64,000 nt of DNA from Oasisia sp. SBJ-2009 (GCA_964017155.1 OZ024862.1:43537219-43601218), one strand, 5' to 3'; shown: positions 1 to 15,900, counted from the first letter of the stretch. Notes: generated by a model from the letters alone, not told the origin. Translations and numbers: made by a program.

Positions 1-582
1 TCTCCAAATCTAGGGGAAAACCTGTGACAGAGTTCTTAGTCAAATTGCCAAAATTCACATCAGTGGTGAAATGAGTGCCTAGTCAGAAGTGAAAGTAGGA
101 TTAGTTAGCTTTTGTGCAATAAAATCCAATGTGGCTGAATGGTTTAGTGGTGTTGATTTGATATTATGTTAATAACCTGAGCACTGGGGATAACATTATC
201 TTTAATGACATTATTGTATTAATTTCATTCCTAATGAGACCCAAAATGATCTTCATTATTTACGGCTTCATTATTTTGATGCTGTACACAGTTAGCAGAG
301 AGATTTATCACTTGACAACTCTGAGTGAATATATTCAGTTCTTGATATAAATCTGATAAAATTGGAATACATTTACATTATAAAACGGTCCATTATGAAA
401 TTATTATTATTATAGTGAAAGTTTGGGTTTATATATTTACGATTGTATATACATTCAAGACATTCATTTAAGTCTGCAATATAATTTTTAAGGTGACATA
501 TTTATGTTTAATTTTTATACATGGGACCTATACCTCACAAACATTTGACCTATGACCTTCATTGAATGAATATTTGTTTCAG

Positions 583-940
583 GTGCTACAAAAGAGGTTG
601 GCTTGGCCTTGACCCGTCTATGTATAAGACATCGAAGTATAGAGGGAAAGCTAAAGACATTCACAAGGTACGGTTGAATAATATTTTAAATACTGACATG
701 TAAGGATGGGTTGAATATTCGAATCGTATTTGAAATTTTGAATAGTCAAATGTTTTCCTCCTATTCGATTGAAATTAGAAACATTGCAGCTATATAAACG
801 AATATCGCTAGAATATTTTCCTTTATGTCCTCCACTGCAAAATCAGTCCCGGACAAACTTTTACTTTCTGACTTAAGTATGAAAAAAGACCACAACTGCC
901 AAACTACTCCTCACATAATTTATATGTATAATATATATAT

Positions 941-994
<54 letters not shown>

Positions 995-3900
995 ACACAC
1001 TAGCTTACAAAATAAAATCACTACATTTAAACGAATAAACTTCACAAGACAAACTTGCGTAAAACTCGCCAGCAACGCGGTGTCTTCACCTTCTGTGCCG
1101 GTTACGCGTAGCTTACCATAATATCGGTATTGTATCGAGGGGTCTTTTGTTAGCAGTGTCAGGTTAAGGCTTAAGGTTAGTGTTTCAGGTAAGTTTAGGA
1201 TTAGTTGAAGTTAGCTTAGGATTAGGTAGGGTTATGGTTACTTTAAAACTGGAATTTGTGATGGTCATTTATTTAGCGACGGCTGCAATAAATTACTGAT
1301 GTTGTGGTAAGCGCTAAGCTCCGCATAGCCACAGTATATCATGTCGAGTTTTGCACAAGTTTGTTTTCTTAATGGTATTCTTTACATTGTTTAAATGATT
1401 TATTTTGTAATCTAGTGTGTGCATATGTACATAACATATGTGAGGATAAGTTTGGCTGCTGTAAGAAGTCGATTTCATGGTTACGTCAGAAAGTTAACAA
1501 AAAGATCAATGCGTATGGCCACGATGCCGATGACACCGACACGGACATGTCCATGGGATGATGCCATGTCCTGGCAAGATACCTCGACACCGTTTGATAT
1601 TCTAATCAAATTTGAAGCCACTGAATATTCATATTTGATTCAGTATTCGAATCGTATTCGAAATTTCGAAGATATTCTATTCGATTCGAATGAAATTCCA
1701 AATTCGTCCCATTCTTACTGACATGTATGCTAATATGTGTACAGTGGTGATTTTTATTTTAGTAAATAGAACAAAAGAAACAAAATCTTTGAATGTGTTG
1801 AGATGTGTAGAGAGATGTATTCAGAAATGTGTGTGCATGAATAGATGGCACAATTGAGACAGTTAGTACATGTGAGAATTGTTGATTTCTAATGTACCAC
1901 AGTTTTATAAATGGTGACTGCATTTTGCAGTTCGATAATGGACACTTTGGTTGGTCCTCTACAAGAGAAGATGGAGGAATGGAAGAAGACCGTGGTCCAA
2001 CTTGACAAGGACCATGCTAAGGGTAAGTCAGTAACAGCTGTTTATATGATCCAACTTGACAAGGACAATGCCAAGGGTTAGCCAATGACAACTATTTACA
2101 TGGTCCAACAAGACAGGGACCATGCCTAGGGGATCTGTGATGTCATTTCTTTATTATAATCTCATTTCTATTTGTGTTTTATAGCCACAGTGATCATCGG
2201 ATATTTAAAAGTTTGTGTCACCTCTCGACGTTGTTGACGTTCTTTCTCTTCACTTTTCCTTCTGTTTCTCATTCACACAGTTTATTTTCCTCTTTCTCTC
2301 AGTCTCATTTTCGTTTTGTTCCCTCATGATTTAGTTCGCCTCTAATGTCTTTCTTTCGTGACTTCATGCTGGTTTCAGAAGTTAATTAAAATCTCTCCTT
2401 GACGTCAACTAATCACAGTCTCAAGTGTCCTGCATTCTTACAGCATACATGTTTGGGAAGGTGATCTATTTCCAAGTAACATCCCATCCCTGAATATGTA
2501 CACGCATTGGCAGGGCAGTTACACACAACACCAACTCTGGTGCAAATCAATTATATCCTCGCTATTTACAAACAAGCTCCCCTGTGAGTTTGTTGACAAT
2601 GTGTGATTTAGTCCACTGTGACATCCCGGCCCTGTTGTCACACTGCCAAACACTGGTCAGTGGTCAGTGCCAGGGATAGGTCAGTGTCCAGAGTAATTTC
2701 ACTGGTCAGTTGAGTGACACACCAGGGTCTCTTGGGCTGTCAAATCAACATTAATCACTTGGGGTATTTAAGTTGAGGGTCATCTCCTGTGGTCAGTGCA
2801 GTGCATTTGAAATGGACATCTGGTGTTTGTTTTCAACTAGTGTTGCTTACTACAAAATATGTGTTGACAAAAGTCTAGATATCATTAACTTGTTGGACCC
2901 GTTGGTGATTGGGCAATGTTGAAGGCAGGATTAAACTGCACGGCTTAGTTTATGACATTGTGGTGAAAGCAATATTTGGACATGATATCTCCACTGGTGG
3001 GTGTTCAGTTCAATATCTCTTATGTCTGTGCATCAGTGGCATCATTGAAGCGTGGTGATTGCCAATAACACATCCATACACCAGGCAGTGTCTTCTGACA
3101 CTAGGACACTCTAGTAGTGGTGACTTAGGACAACTTGTACAGAATTACCAACAACATTGTAGTAACGGGCACTATTAAAGTTACCAACAACATTGTAAGT
3201 TCACTAATAAGAGACTTGAAAACAACAGTTTTAAATAATATAGTAATTACTATTATTATAACATGCAGTTATAAATAAACCTAAATTGTATGACATGGTT
3301 TCCTGATCTTTTAGCCAAGGTTTTAGTTGATTTAGTTGGCGCTGTTGAGTGCTGACTAAGTTTGTTCATTGTATATTCATGGACTTAAAAAAGAAAGATG
3401 TAATTTTCCTACAAATATATGTAATACATTATTATCATTATTATTCTTATTATTACAAACAATACAACATTTAACTAACCCGCTCTAGACATCAAGTCTG
3501 CCTCAAATGGAACATAGTGTATCGCTATACAGCATAGACAGAATAATCGTTTACTGTTAGTAACTAAGTAAATCGATTCGAAACGAACGAACTGAACCAC
3601 CGATTAGTTTATTGTGGTGCGTAATAGATGGCGCGCTGGTAAATGTGTTGTTCTGAAAACTGCATTTGTAGTCGAACACATTTTAATGCAGATTAAGCTT
3701 TCACCTCTGCATCGTTGGTCCACTGCAGGATGTAGCACTCGGCCAGACGTGTCCACCTTTCTCTATTTCGGGCATGTCTTGCCTTCAGACCTGCATTATT
3801 CATTGTGGTACATCGACATCTGCTCACTGTCAGCCTCTTGCTGTCTTCTTGTTTGGCTTGCCATTCACTTGTTCTGATGGGTCAGTAATAGGTACACCTT

Positions 3901-6900
3901 CTTGTTGTGACACCTGTGTCTGTTTTATTGAAGTATAGTCTCATTGGTTTATTAGAGATAAAGATTATTAAATACATGTGTTTAAGTAATTCTTGAACTT
4001 ATGCCATATAACAACAGTGGTGAAATAATAGTGCTGAAATTGTATTAGTAAACAATTTATTTGTATTATGCATGGCTGAATAATTCCAAATAAGATGAAT
4101 TGCTATTTATGTTGAACACGTTCTACAAAGAAGATGAATTGAATAACATTATTTATTTACTAAAGCACTTAGCATTATCCTCAAGATTTGAATCAGTATG
4201 TATTTGACCCATAAATATGTATTCATCTCAATATAATACCAGGTGTTAAGTCATCGCCATATTCTTAATGTAGATGACTGTAGAAACTGACATAGTACAC
4301 ACTTCCATTAGATAAAGACATGTTCCACTGTCCCGCCATCACCATTCCGTCTTTGCTCCACATATACTGTACACGTATCGTCTGTCAGAACATCACCTAA
4401 GCCAGCCTCATCAGCCTCAAGCTTATCAGTTGCGCTGGTTGTGGAAAAACCACCACTGACATAATATACGGCAGTTTTTTTGGACATGTAAAAACGTTGG
4501 AGAGCTTGACGTCTGCCTGTGACTGAGTCACTGGGGACGCTTCTCAGAATTCACAGTTTCCTGTCCTATTATTATGACGCTGTGTGAAACGTTCCTGGAA
4601 GACAGCCTGGTGTCTGTGTGGTCAGGATGCCGCAGAGTTAATTACCAGAGTCAACAGCAGAATCTGTTGTATAACACAAGTCCCTAGGAACACACACGAC
4701 ACAATGTGTGTAATTGACTTACATGCATATGCAGCTTCCCCATGTGTGAATGTTTTATTTTTATTTTACATGGTCATCATTAAGTGTCATAACATAATGT
4801 TGTGGTATTGATAAGAAACATCATCTTTTGAACCAAGGTTGGTTTAGTCGGTAGAATTTTGTACATATTTCCAGATAATTTAAAAGAATGAAAGTGTTAC
4901 ATCTGGTCAGAATTCAGAATAACCTTATAAAATAACAAATTGTGGTTTGACTGACAGCTGGTAGAATTTATTTTATGTACTTATTTTGGTAAATCAAAAA
5001 ATATAGAATTGTCTAACCTAGATGTTATGTCCTATAGGAACTTAATGTATTAATGACCATGTCCACACAGCCTCTGATATATAACCAGTAATAAAAACAA
5101 AACGATCGTATCATTGCAACAAACCAGCCACTTAGCGACTGCGGCTGTTATTATAACTTTCACTGCTGGTGCCACAATTTTATTACCCACGTACTTATTT
5201 CATCGTGGACACAGCTGCTAGTCAAGTATTAAAAAAACGTACTTAACAGAGCACTGCCAATGAATGAACCAGTAACATTGTGTCTGCGTGTCTTGATAGA
5301 GCTTCTGGAGTCTGTAGTAGAGATTAGGACACTCGGCTACCACTCCACTGTCTAGAGGATGGAGCCAGTCTGCCTAGCCACATACACTCTGTCGTCATTT
5401 CGCCTTTTTATTCGACACGTATTTGATGCTGAAAACATGTAGCCAAAAGGGTGTAACGAAGCCTGCTGTATTTTCCAGCATCCTGTTCCCTTTGTTTGTG
5501 TTGCTGTAGCCACTAGTCTCTTCCACACAAATAGCACATTTCGGTTTACCCTCTAAGCACTTGTGGTAATTCAGTGGGTCTGCGGCTGCCACGGATGAAG
5601 TGTACCGTTGAGGATTTAACTAGTTTTTATTGTGATTACGTTGACTCAGTTGTGATGACGCTCAAGGTCATGGGAAGGGCGTTGTGTCATCGTAGCGTAC
5701 TGCGATTGCGGTCGTCTCCAAAGTGGTTAATTGATGCCATATTCTGGGAGTGAATGCCAGGTGGCCCATGGCCATTCAACCAGGTGGCCCAGGGCCATCC
5801 AACCAGGCATTGTTAGCGCTGACCATTATATAGACAGGTCCTGCAGTTAGCATAGTCACTAGTCAGGAGTCGAAAGTTTACCTTTCATCTGTTTCCAGGT
5901 ATTGCTTGCTTGAATGATTTGAATTTTATTCTGGGCACTGTTCCAATATTTGTTTGGCCACAGTCGTCATGTACTCAAACAAATTGCACCTACCAGGTGC
6001 ATCGTAAACCAGGTCAGTTTCTACTGACCAGTAATTTAAATGTTGTGGTTTAGAGTGTGTAAAGAAATATATGGTTGTCCGACGTGACCTTTGTATGTTT
6101 TGCTCCACTGATGCGTTACAAATGCCACAATCTGAAGCTAAACCACAGTAGCCTGCAGCCATTGTTAGCCTGTTATGTCACCGGCTGGCTTCCCGCCAAG
6201 CAAATACAATCCCCTTGGCGTGCCACTTTTGGATCCTCGTTTCTGGTAGTGCTTCAACAATAAGTTTGTCAAAAATGGAACAAATATGTGTGTGTTGGTG
6301 TACTTGTAGGTCTGTCTGCAGGTACTAAATCATTGCCTGGCAGCTGTTGTGTGCATTTACACAGTCTGACAAAGGCACTAGGGAGTCTGATGGTATACCC
6401 TGTACACTATGTAGTGCTTGCAGTGATTTGCAACCTGCAAAAGCTTATCGGTCACACTGGAATGCCATAAACATCATGTTTTGTGGAAGACCTTGAAGTT
6501 TTGGCAACTCCCTTTTCAGTAACCTTATTTGGGGCAGTGTTAAAATAATGTCTGGGTATACAGCAGAATTAAATGTTTGCTTTTAAATGAAAACATTCTT
6601 GCACAGGCAAAATCTCCAATTATTGCACTACTAAATTATGTGAATATTAACATGTCCTTTCACTATATTTAGTACATTTCTACACCTGCAAAATGCCCTT
6701 GGCTATACATGTCACCAAGACATTTCAAGTCTGATTTTTTAGTTTGACATCCCAGGTCACAATGACCACCTGATTATGACAACACATTCTGCACCATTGA
6801 TCAGTTGCCCACACATTCCAGTTTTACCCTACTAATTGGCACAGGCATAATCAGTAACTAGCTTTAGACACACATTTCCTTCCATTTTCATTTTGTTTTC

Positions 6901-9900
6901 TCGTTTGTTATATTTAAAAAGTGATCTCCGTTTTGAAAATCACAACTGGCAGACTCATAAAGGCTGACATAGTATTCACTCTTTGCAATAGCGACACATT
7001 ATTTGTACCTGTAGTTCCAGTTAACAAAAATATATTGGAATACTCTTTACTTCTTGCATGGATTACCAACAATCCTCTCTTCTCTGGAAGACACAAGGCA
7101 ATATAGAAAATACTTTCTTCTTATAAAATAATGTTTACTTGACCATTCAACTTATCAAACCATTTTTGTTTTACTGTCATCTGTCAGCATTGTAACTTGA
7201 CCAAATGTTGAGGTCATTTTAATTTGTTTACATAGTAGTTATGCTACTTGTCTTGTGTATCAAATGGTATCCTTTGCGTTAACCCTCTCTTGTAGTTAGG
7301 AAGGCACCAGGAAGTTTCTCAAACCACAGGATGTAGTTTCTTATTTCCCAACCACATCCCTGCATAACAACTCTGTTTTCATATTCCCGCTGTGCAGAAT
7401 CATTTCAAGATGATATCTTGCCCTGGGGTGTTTACCAGCTGCCCTAATCTCCTCCTAGTTTCCCTACCTGCCGGCTGGTCATCTCTTATGGTAGTTGCAT
7501 CTTCTAAGCAGTTACACATGTCCCTGGGACGAGGTGCTCATAACATCTGTTAGTTGGTGTGGGTGACATCATGTGACGTCATGTGATGTCATGTGACTAA
7601 CATGGCAGCTGCAAAAGGCTAGAGAGAATCGAGACATGTTAGCTGGCCTCAGGAAAACAATCACAAATAAGCGAACACCAGAACAGTCGTGCAAATGTTC
7701 ATTTTCAAGGACATTAAATACACGTTGGGGTTTATGTGTTAGATTGAAGAATTCATTTGTTTAGCTGTTGTTATTTTGACAGGAATATTATACCCTGAGG
7801 TTATGCTAGAACCTTAACCAGTGAAATGGGAATGTTTACAGTTTTAAAAATAATCATACAGTCAAGTAAGTCAGTAAGAATTTGTGAAAACACAGTTTTT
7901 TTTAAAGAAAAAAGTTGTCTTTAACATATTTAAATGTCTGCGTTTTGATTGGTTGTAGAGTATAAACGATCACGACAAGAGATTAAAAGAGCCACGTCTG
8001 ACACAGTGAGGCTGCAGAAGAAACTCAAGAAAGGTGAGTAACTCATCATAAAGTGTTATTAAACCAATTCTGACCCTTGTAATCTGAAAGTAGTGTTATA
8101 TGTTCTTCAGTTTTTAATATTTTAGATTTAAATCTGTGTTGTGGAAAATACAGTCTCGATGGAAGAAACCATAATTTGTTCTCATACAAAATGATGTTTT
8201 GATTACCCAATTGGATTATATTGGAAGAGGTGATGGTTCATATGAGTTTTGAACACCAAGAAGGGCTGCATTGAAAGAATATGTACATTTTATGTTAATT
8301 TATTTCACACCTTCAAAGTAATCAGCAAGATTTGTGTGCATAAAGACAGTGTTCTACTAATGTATGTTGAATACCTTTACCTGGATTATCACCACTGCAG
8401 CTTAGATGATACAAGAACGAATTATCTACATATATCCTATATAATCAACAGTTAATACCAGTCATGGTAATAAACCTACCACAATGAGTCATCACCCTCA
8501 GTTATAGCTGACATAATGACTGATATTGTCAGATATAGATAAGAAATCATAGAAAGGTGTTTGATAATGTAGAACAGGGATTGAGTAATCCGGGATGATA
8601 GTAGTAGTAAAAGCTTTATTTCTTGATGGTAACCATGTCACGTGGTATATCATGATTTTCAGTGGGCCATCCGATGATCGATTTAGCAGCTTCCATTATC
8701 GAATTTTTTCGCAAGTGTGAGCCGTGTTTGTATTGTAACTTGATAACGCGAGGCTACAGACAGACCAATCACAACAAGGCTTGACCTTGTCACTTTCAAC
8801 ACTGTGCATTGTCCTACATTCGGACATCACTGTATGTTGACTTGTTTGTGTAGCGGATAAATAGATTATGATACAATTGAGTTAGCATTAAGACTTGCAA
8901 TAGGCCAAGCTTGCATCACCTCCACTCATCCTTGCGTGTCACGGGTCACTGCGGCTGATTACATCAGGACCAACTCTTCTTTACCCTTGACACACCCCTT
9001 TCAAAAACTCATCTTTCAATGTCAGCCAATGAAATCGTCCATAAGGAGTGTGGTCAGCTTCTGGTCAAGTAATTTTGGGTGATTTCAGCCACATGCAGCT
9101 CATATCACAAACAATGTTTGGTACGTAGAAGCAAAATATTCAAACACAAAACCTTGCAGCTGCCCTTGTGATTGAGCGGATGGGAGCGGATGGGTCATTA
9201 TACTGGAAATCCCAGAAATTGTATATCTGTCTTCGGATTGGGGTGGGTGTTAGCGCTGTTCCCGTGGGTGAAGTGTCACGATTGGCATAGACAGTAAACC
9301 AGTTTGACCCGGCTGAATCATGCACTTCTTGCCAGGGCCAGTTTGCATGGCAAACGACCCTGGCTTGCGAGGAAGCCTGCACTGGTGACAATGTTATATG
9401 TTGTGGTCACTTATGCCCATCCCTTGTGTTGTTCTGCCTGAAATGGCCAATCACACCAATTATTTTCTTCTGCTTGAGTGGGAAAGCTGTTTGGAATAGG
9501 GACTGACCCTGGCCACTGTATGGGTGGAGAGACCAGACACAGTACACACACAGGCCCCAGGGATGCACCAATGATAGACTGATTAGTCAATCTAGTCCTC
9601 CTCCGATGCTATCTCATGTACGTGTACTCTGTGTGGTTGTGATGCCCACCGGCGCCTACACGCTGACACTGCATCGATTCTGTAGGTTGTGATTGGGTCG
9701 TGCACTGATTTGCATAATTGCTGTATAGTTCACTGTTGTTTTCGTAGACAATGTCAGTGTCTTCTACTGGCGATGGTCTTGTGTCAGTGTGTTTCTATGT
9801 CAGTGGTCAGTCACTGTCAGTGTCATCGGTACCTTTCAGTGTCGTGGTCTCATGTCGGTGTCTGTCACTGTCGTTGGTCAGATGCTGCCAGTCTTTTTCA

Positions 9901-12900
9901 GTGTCAATGGTTTCACATCGTTATCAGTGTCTTTCAGTGTCATGGTCTTATGTCAGTGTCAATGTCTCAGTTTACTGTCATGGTCCCATGTCAGTGTCTT
10001 TCACTGAGATGGTCTCATGTCAAATGTCAATGTCTTTCACTGTCATGGTCTCACGTCAGTGTCTTTCACTGTCATGATGTCAATGTCAGTTTCATTCCCT
10101 GTCATCATCTCACATCAGTGTCACTACCAAAGATTTCATGTCAGTGTTAAAAAGAGGGTGCTTTTAAGGTAGTGTACAGCATCTGTATCAGTTGTACACA
10201 AACACAGTCACGAGATCGGACATCTCACCGAGTCTACTGTTCATTCACAATGCTATGCTGTCAAGAGCCGGTCTGGCGGGTTCAGTATTTCCAAATTACA
10301 ACTTCACTCCCCAGAATTAATGTCATGCATGAGTGGTGGTGCCACCTGTTGAACATTGTGAGAACTTGTCTAAGCAGGCGACAGTTTTGAAGCACTTGTT
10401 TCACTTGTAAATGCGGTGCACTGGTGCTCTGTTGAGACTGAGAGTGATGCTGTGTGTTAACACGAGGTGACAGTCCTATTGACTCCAGAGTCACACGGCT
10501 CTGGAGCCACTGACTGCACAGTCACTTGTGGTGATGTTTTGTGTGACAGGAATCTGTCATAAAACATACTGGCAGCGGCATGACATAACCTCATTGTGTA
10601 AGTGAGGGTGAACACCTGCTCTGGTTTCATTTAAATACTCTCATATCCTAAATCCATTTGAAGTAAAGTTCTGAACAGGTGAAAAGGCACAGGTATCTTC
10701 CATGATCCACATACGTTTTGTATCAAATGTATAAGCTGACATCCTTGTGTTAGGTAGACTACCACACCACATATGGCTGACCCATACTGTGTGGGTCAAC
10801 GGGTCTGACACTCCTTACCCAGGTTCAGTTCATTCTTTGTGTTCACATATGTATCATTACCTAATAGAGGAAATGTCAGTTTTCTTCTGAAACAGAATCC
10901 TGCTTCCTGTCACAGCCAATCCCATCAGTTGTGATTCCGGTTCGGCAGTTTCCGCCTTAGTTTCTTTTACCCTGTCATGGTGGGGTTGTACCACAACAAG
11001 GGGTGTTGCCGTCTCTCTCAACCTTGACAAGAACCACCTGAGAATCCTATGGAGGGTGTGGCTGGGGGGACTGTCTAAGTGTTGACATGAAGTTCCGTGG
11101 AGTCGTTTTTATAGACCTGGTGGAAACATTACAGCATATTTTTTATTTTGTGTGGTGATGGTGGCTTTTGATCACTGACGTTGCCAAGTGACACAGATCG
11201 ACATGTCGTTTGTCTCAGGTACAAGATACAAGAAGCTTTATTTAACATCAGTTTACATGTGAATTTGATAACATTAGCTCATCTGAGATTTTCCGACAAA
11301 CAGGTATAAAGCAATGAGACATAAAACATAAAAAACATACATAGTATTTAAAATGACAGCAATAAAACATAAAATATGAGTAATGAGTACAAAATAAATA
11401 AAATAATACATGCATGTATAATAATATTTGTTTTTACGAGAGCAAAAAACATGCAAAGTATATTTGTTAAAATAGATTGAAATAATATATAATTTAAGAC
11501 ATTAGTATAAATAAAAATGTAGAGAATATATGATATGTATGTATATAAAATTAATTTAAGACATTAAAACATATTTTCTGTGATTAGGTACCACGTCCAG
11601 TACACACTCTAAGTGTGGATTTGATTTGAAAGTTGAGGCCATGCACACCTGTGTGCCAGGTAGGCGTTGCATGGTGGTCGACACACAGACAACCAAGGCC
11701 TTAATCCTGCATTATGTCACCCTGAACCTTAACCTCTCTAACTGGTGGTCCATAACAACTAACCCTGCCAAACAACTGCAGATGTAAGAACCTACTTGCA
11801 GTTGCAGACACCCTGTGCCTCCGACCCCCTTGTTATGTTATGAGGCATAAACACAGCCTCATAACATAAATGGGTATTAGCCAGAACACCAGCCTGCAAC
11901 ATTAGACCATCAAACCTGTAGTTATCCGTGCCCTAATGATGACACAGCGTTACAGCAATGAAATCGACCCCCTCTCACCGGGCTCTGAATGATGCTCTGA
12001 ATGACTGCGTTGATGGCTCATGTAATCCACGGAACCACCACACTGCCCATATAGGTGCAACCGTTACCATGACTACCACCCTTCTGACTCAAAGGGGCAC
12101 CACCATTTGCATAACGCAGTTGCTGCTGCTATTTTGGAAAAACAATCTTGTTCGCCAAATTACAACGTTTATCACATAGCTGCGGTGTAATGGTGCTTCC
12201 TGTTGCCGTGAAAATTGCTCAATTTACTAAATTATTTCTTGTGTTTAACAGTGTTTTGCAGTGGTAGTAACAGCACTTGAACAACCATAACCATCTGATG
12301 AAAATATCATCATCGTCATGTTAGTTTTAGCATTTCTATGTCTTGTTAGGACATTCCCTCAAATGGTTAACACTTTTTTTTCTCTTTCATATGAAATGCA
12401 TGATTTCAGGACCAGGTGATGTAGTACAATGATTAACAGAAAGAACAACAGCTTGGATAATACTAGAAAAAGATGCCAGTAACGTAAACAGTTACTTGAC
12501 GAGAACATGATTCTGGCACAAATGGTCCCCGTTTCACTAGGGCAGTCACTGAGTGATAACATACAGTGGAACATGCTGAAGTATTTAGGAGGAAATCTAG
12601 CAGCTATGACAGCGTGACGAAATAAGACAGGTGACTTATACGTGGCATCTGTCACCAGCGTCCTTGCACTGTCACATCAATCTGGGAACAGATGGGTTAG
12701 GGGTTGATGTCAAATAGGTCACTGTGTCAGCCTGAGTGCTTTGTGTGTGCGAGGAGTGTGTTTTCTAGTTTGTTTTTGGGTCTACAAATCTACCTCTACC
12801 AGCCTGTGTACCCGTGCTGTTGTTTACATAACTTGATTGCTAATGAGAGTTCTAACCGTTGTTGAGGGTGTTTATGTATACTAACTTGTCACATGTCCTC

Positions 12901-15900
12901 TAGTCTATGTCACCTGGGTCATTTGTAAGTGGTGTTGCATTTTGGAAGTAGTATGTACAATATGCGAGGGTACTAGACTTTGGATGTTTGATTTATGATC
13001 ATATGTTATGTAATTATATTATTATGAAGAGTATAGTAATCTTTGGTCTCCATCTAGAAGTGGCCCTAAAATGTTTTTTCGGTTCAGTTTGTTTTCAGTT
13101 CAGATCTTATTTCCAGTTGAATAATTCGACAAATCACTACAGCACAAAGTAGATTTGCAATGTATATACATTATACAATGTTCATATTTAAATTAAAATT
13201 AGATAATTTTTATTCAAGAACACATTTCTGACCTTATTTATTTTACTTATGGTCACATGACTTATTATATACATATTTTAGGTTTTCAATTTTATTTTAA
13301 ATTAACATAGTACTACAGTGTAATGATCTTATCAGTGAATTTGGCAGGTTTTAAAATCAGCACATGACACCTTACACGTGCATGCTCGAGCACACACACA
13401 CACACTAATGATAACAATAAATATAATCTAAACGTCTCACCTGCAGGTAAGAGTGACATTCACAGCCGCGTGGAGTCGGCTCTACAAGACGTCAACGAGA
13501 AGTTCCTGAATCTGGAGAGTACGGAGAAGACGGCTGTCCGGACCGCACTGGTGGAGGAACGCAGTCGCTACTGCCACTTCATGAGCTGTCTGAAGCCTGT
13601 CATTGTAAGTACATCCATGCAGACACACAGCAGTGTTCCTGGCAACACAAGCCTGTCATTGTAAGTACATCCATGCAGACACACAGCAGTGTTCCTGGCA
13701 ACACAAGCCTGTCATTGTAAGTACATCCATGCAGACACACAGCAGTGTTCCTGGCAACACAAGCCTGTCATTGTAAGTACATCCATGCAGACACACAGCA
13801 GTGTTCCTGGCAACACAAGCCTGTCATTGTAAGTACATCCATGCAGACACACAGCAGTGTTCCTGGCAACACAAGCCTGTCATTGTAAGTACATCCATGC
13901 AGACACACAGCAGTGTTCCTGGCAACACAAGCCTGTCATTGTAAGTACATCCATGCAGACACACAGCAGTGTTCCTGGCAACACAAGCCTGTCATTGTAA
14001 GTACATCCATGCAGACACACAGCAGTGTTCCTGGCAACAGTCTTGGACTGTATATGAGAGATATTGTTTCTGGCTCCAAGTAAGTACATCCATGCAGACA
14101 CACAGCAGTGTTCCTGGCAACACCGTTGGACTGTATATGAGAGATATTGTTTCTGGCTCCAAGTAAGTACATCCATGCAAACACACAGCAGTGTTCCTGG
14201 CAACAATCTTGGACTGTATATGAGAGATATTGTTTCTGGCTCCAAGTAAGTACATCCATGCAGACACACAGCAGTGTTCCTGGCAACACCGTTGGACTGT
14301 ATATGAGAGATATTGTTTCTGGCTCCAAGTAAGTACATCCATGCAGACACACAGCAGTGTTCCTGGCAACAACGTTGGACTGTATATGAGAGATATTGTT
14401 TCTGGCTCCAAGTAAGTACATCCATGCAGACACACAGCAGTGTTCCTGGCAACAACGTTGGACTGTATATGAGAGATATTGTTTCTGGCTCCAAGTAAGT
14501 ACATCCATGCAGACACACAGCAGTGTTCCTGGCAACACCGTTGGACTGTATATGAGAGATATTGTTTCTGGCTCCAAGTAAGTACATCCATGCAGACACA
14601 CAGCAGTGTTCCTGGCAACAACGTTGGACTGTATATGAGAGATATTGTTTCTGGCTCCAAGTAAGTACATCCATGCAGACACACAGCAGTGTTCCTGGCA
14701 ACACCGTTGGACTGTATATGAGAGATATTGTTTCTGGCTCCAAGTAAGTACATCCATGCAGACACACAGCAGTGTTCCTGGCAACAACGTTGGACTGTAT
14801 ATGAGAGATATTGTTTCTGGCTCCAAGTAAGTACATCCATGCAGACACACAGCAGTGTTCCTGGCAACAACGTTGGACTGTATATGAGAGATATTGTTTC
14901 TGGCTCCAAGTAAGTACATCCATGCAGACACACAGCAGTGTTCCTGGCAACAACCTTGGACTGTATATGAGAGATATTGTTTCTGGCTCCAAGTAGTACT
15001 CACTTTCAGCCTCTTTCAGTTTATCAAATTCTTGGACATACTTTGTTTTTATTAGTATTATAAACATCATGGATTTGTTAAACAACATTTTGGAAAACTA
15101 CTAAGAATTATATTTATTACCAAGAAGTATGTTGTACTGTTGGAATTGTTTAGTTGCTTTGTACACGCCCGCCTGGGATCAGGAAGTTATTGACTGCACC
15201 GATAGCTGTGCTTCACTAATTATATAACAGGTGGCACCACCAGTTACTGCTGCCATCATTAACCATTACACTGAACGTAAATATAAACAGATAACGTAGT
15301 CAAACAGTTTGAGAGAACATAAAATATTATTTTGAGGTTCTAAGGTGATACTGGCAGAGGATAGTGCAGATCTGGAAACAGCTGCTGAGACCTTAGCCCA
15401 ACCATGGAACTCTGCAGCTGCACAGTGGTGGCAATGCTGCTGCTGATGATGATGACGATCTGCGATTTATTCATTGCTGGAGTGTGCACAAAAATGACAG
15501 TGCGGATGTGAGATAGTAATCATACAATGTGTGATTGGTTCAGGACAGTGACATTGAGATGTGTGTTTGTTTCAGGACAGTAAGACTGAAATGTGTGTTT
15601 GTTTCAGGACAGTGAGATTGAAATGTGTGTTTGAGATTGAGATGTGTGTTTGTTTCAGGACAGTGAGTTTGATGTTGTGTTTCAGGGCAATGAGATTGAG
15701 ATGTTTGTTTTAGGACAGTCAGTGGAGATGTGTGTTTGTTTCAGGACAGTGAGATTGAAATGTGTGTTTCAGGACAGTGATATTGAGATGTGTGTTTGTT
15801 TCAGCACAGTGAGTTTGAGATGTTTGTTTCAGGACAGTGAGATTGAGATGTGTGTTTGTTTCAGGACAGTGAGATTGAGATGTTGGCTGACATCAGTCAC

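Noticed and set aside
9689..10150. 153-aa ORF rich in Ser, Val, Cys
   Set aside because: Product of a degenerate minisatellite in an MTSS1 intron; several frames are open and none is conserved.
13880..15088. Long minus-strand ORFs (up to 402 aa) made of repeated peptide
   Set aside because: They are the translation of the 56/83-bp donor-derived minisatellite. Three overlapping frames are open at once, with no splice or homology support.
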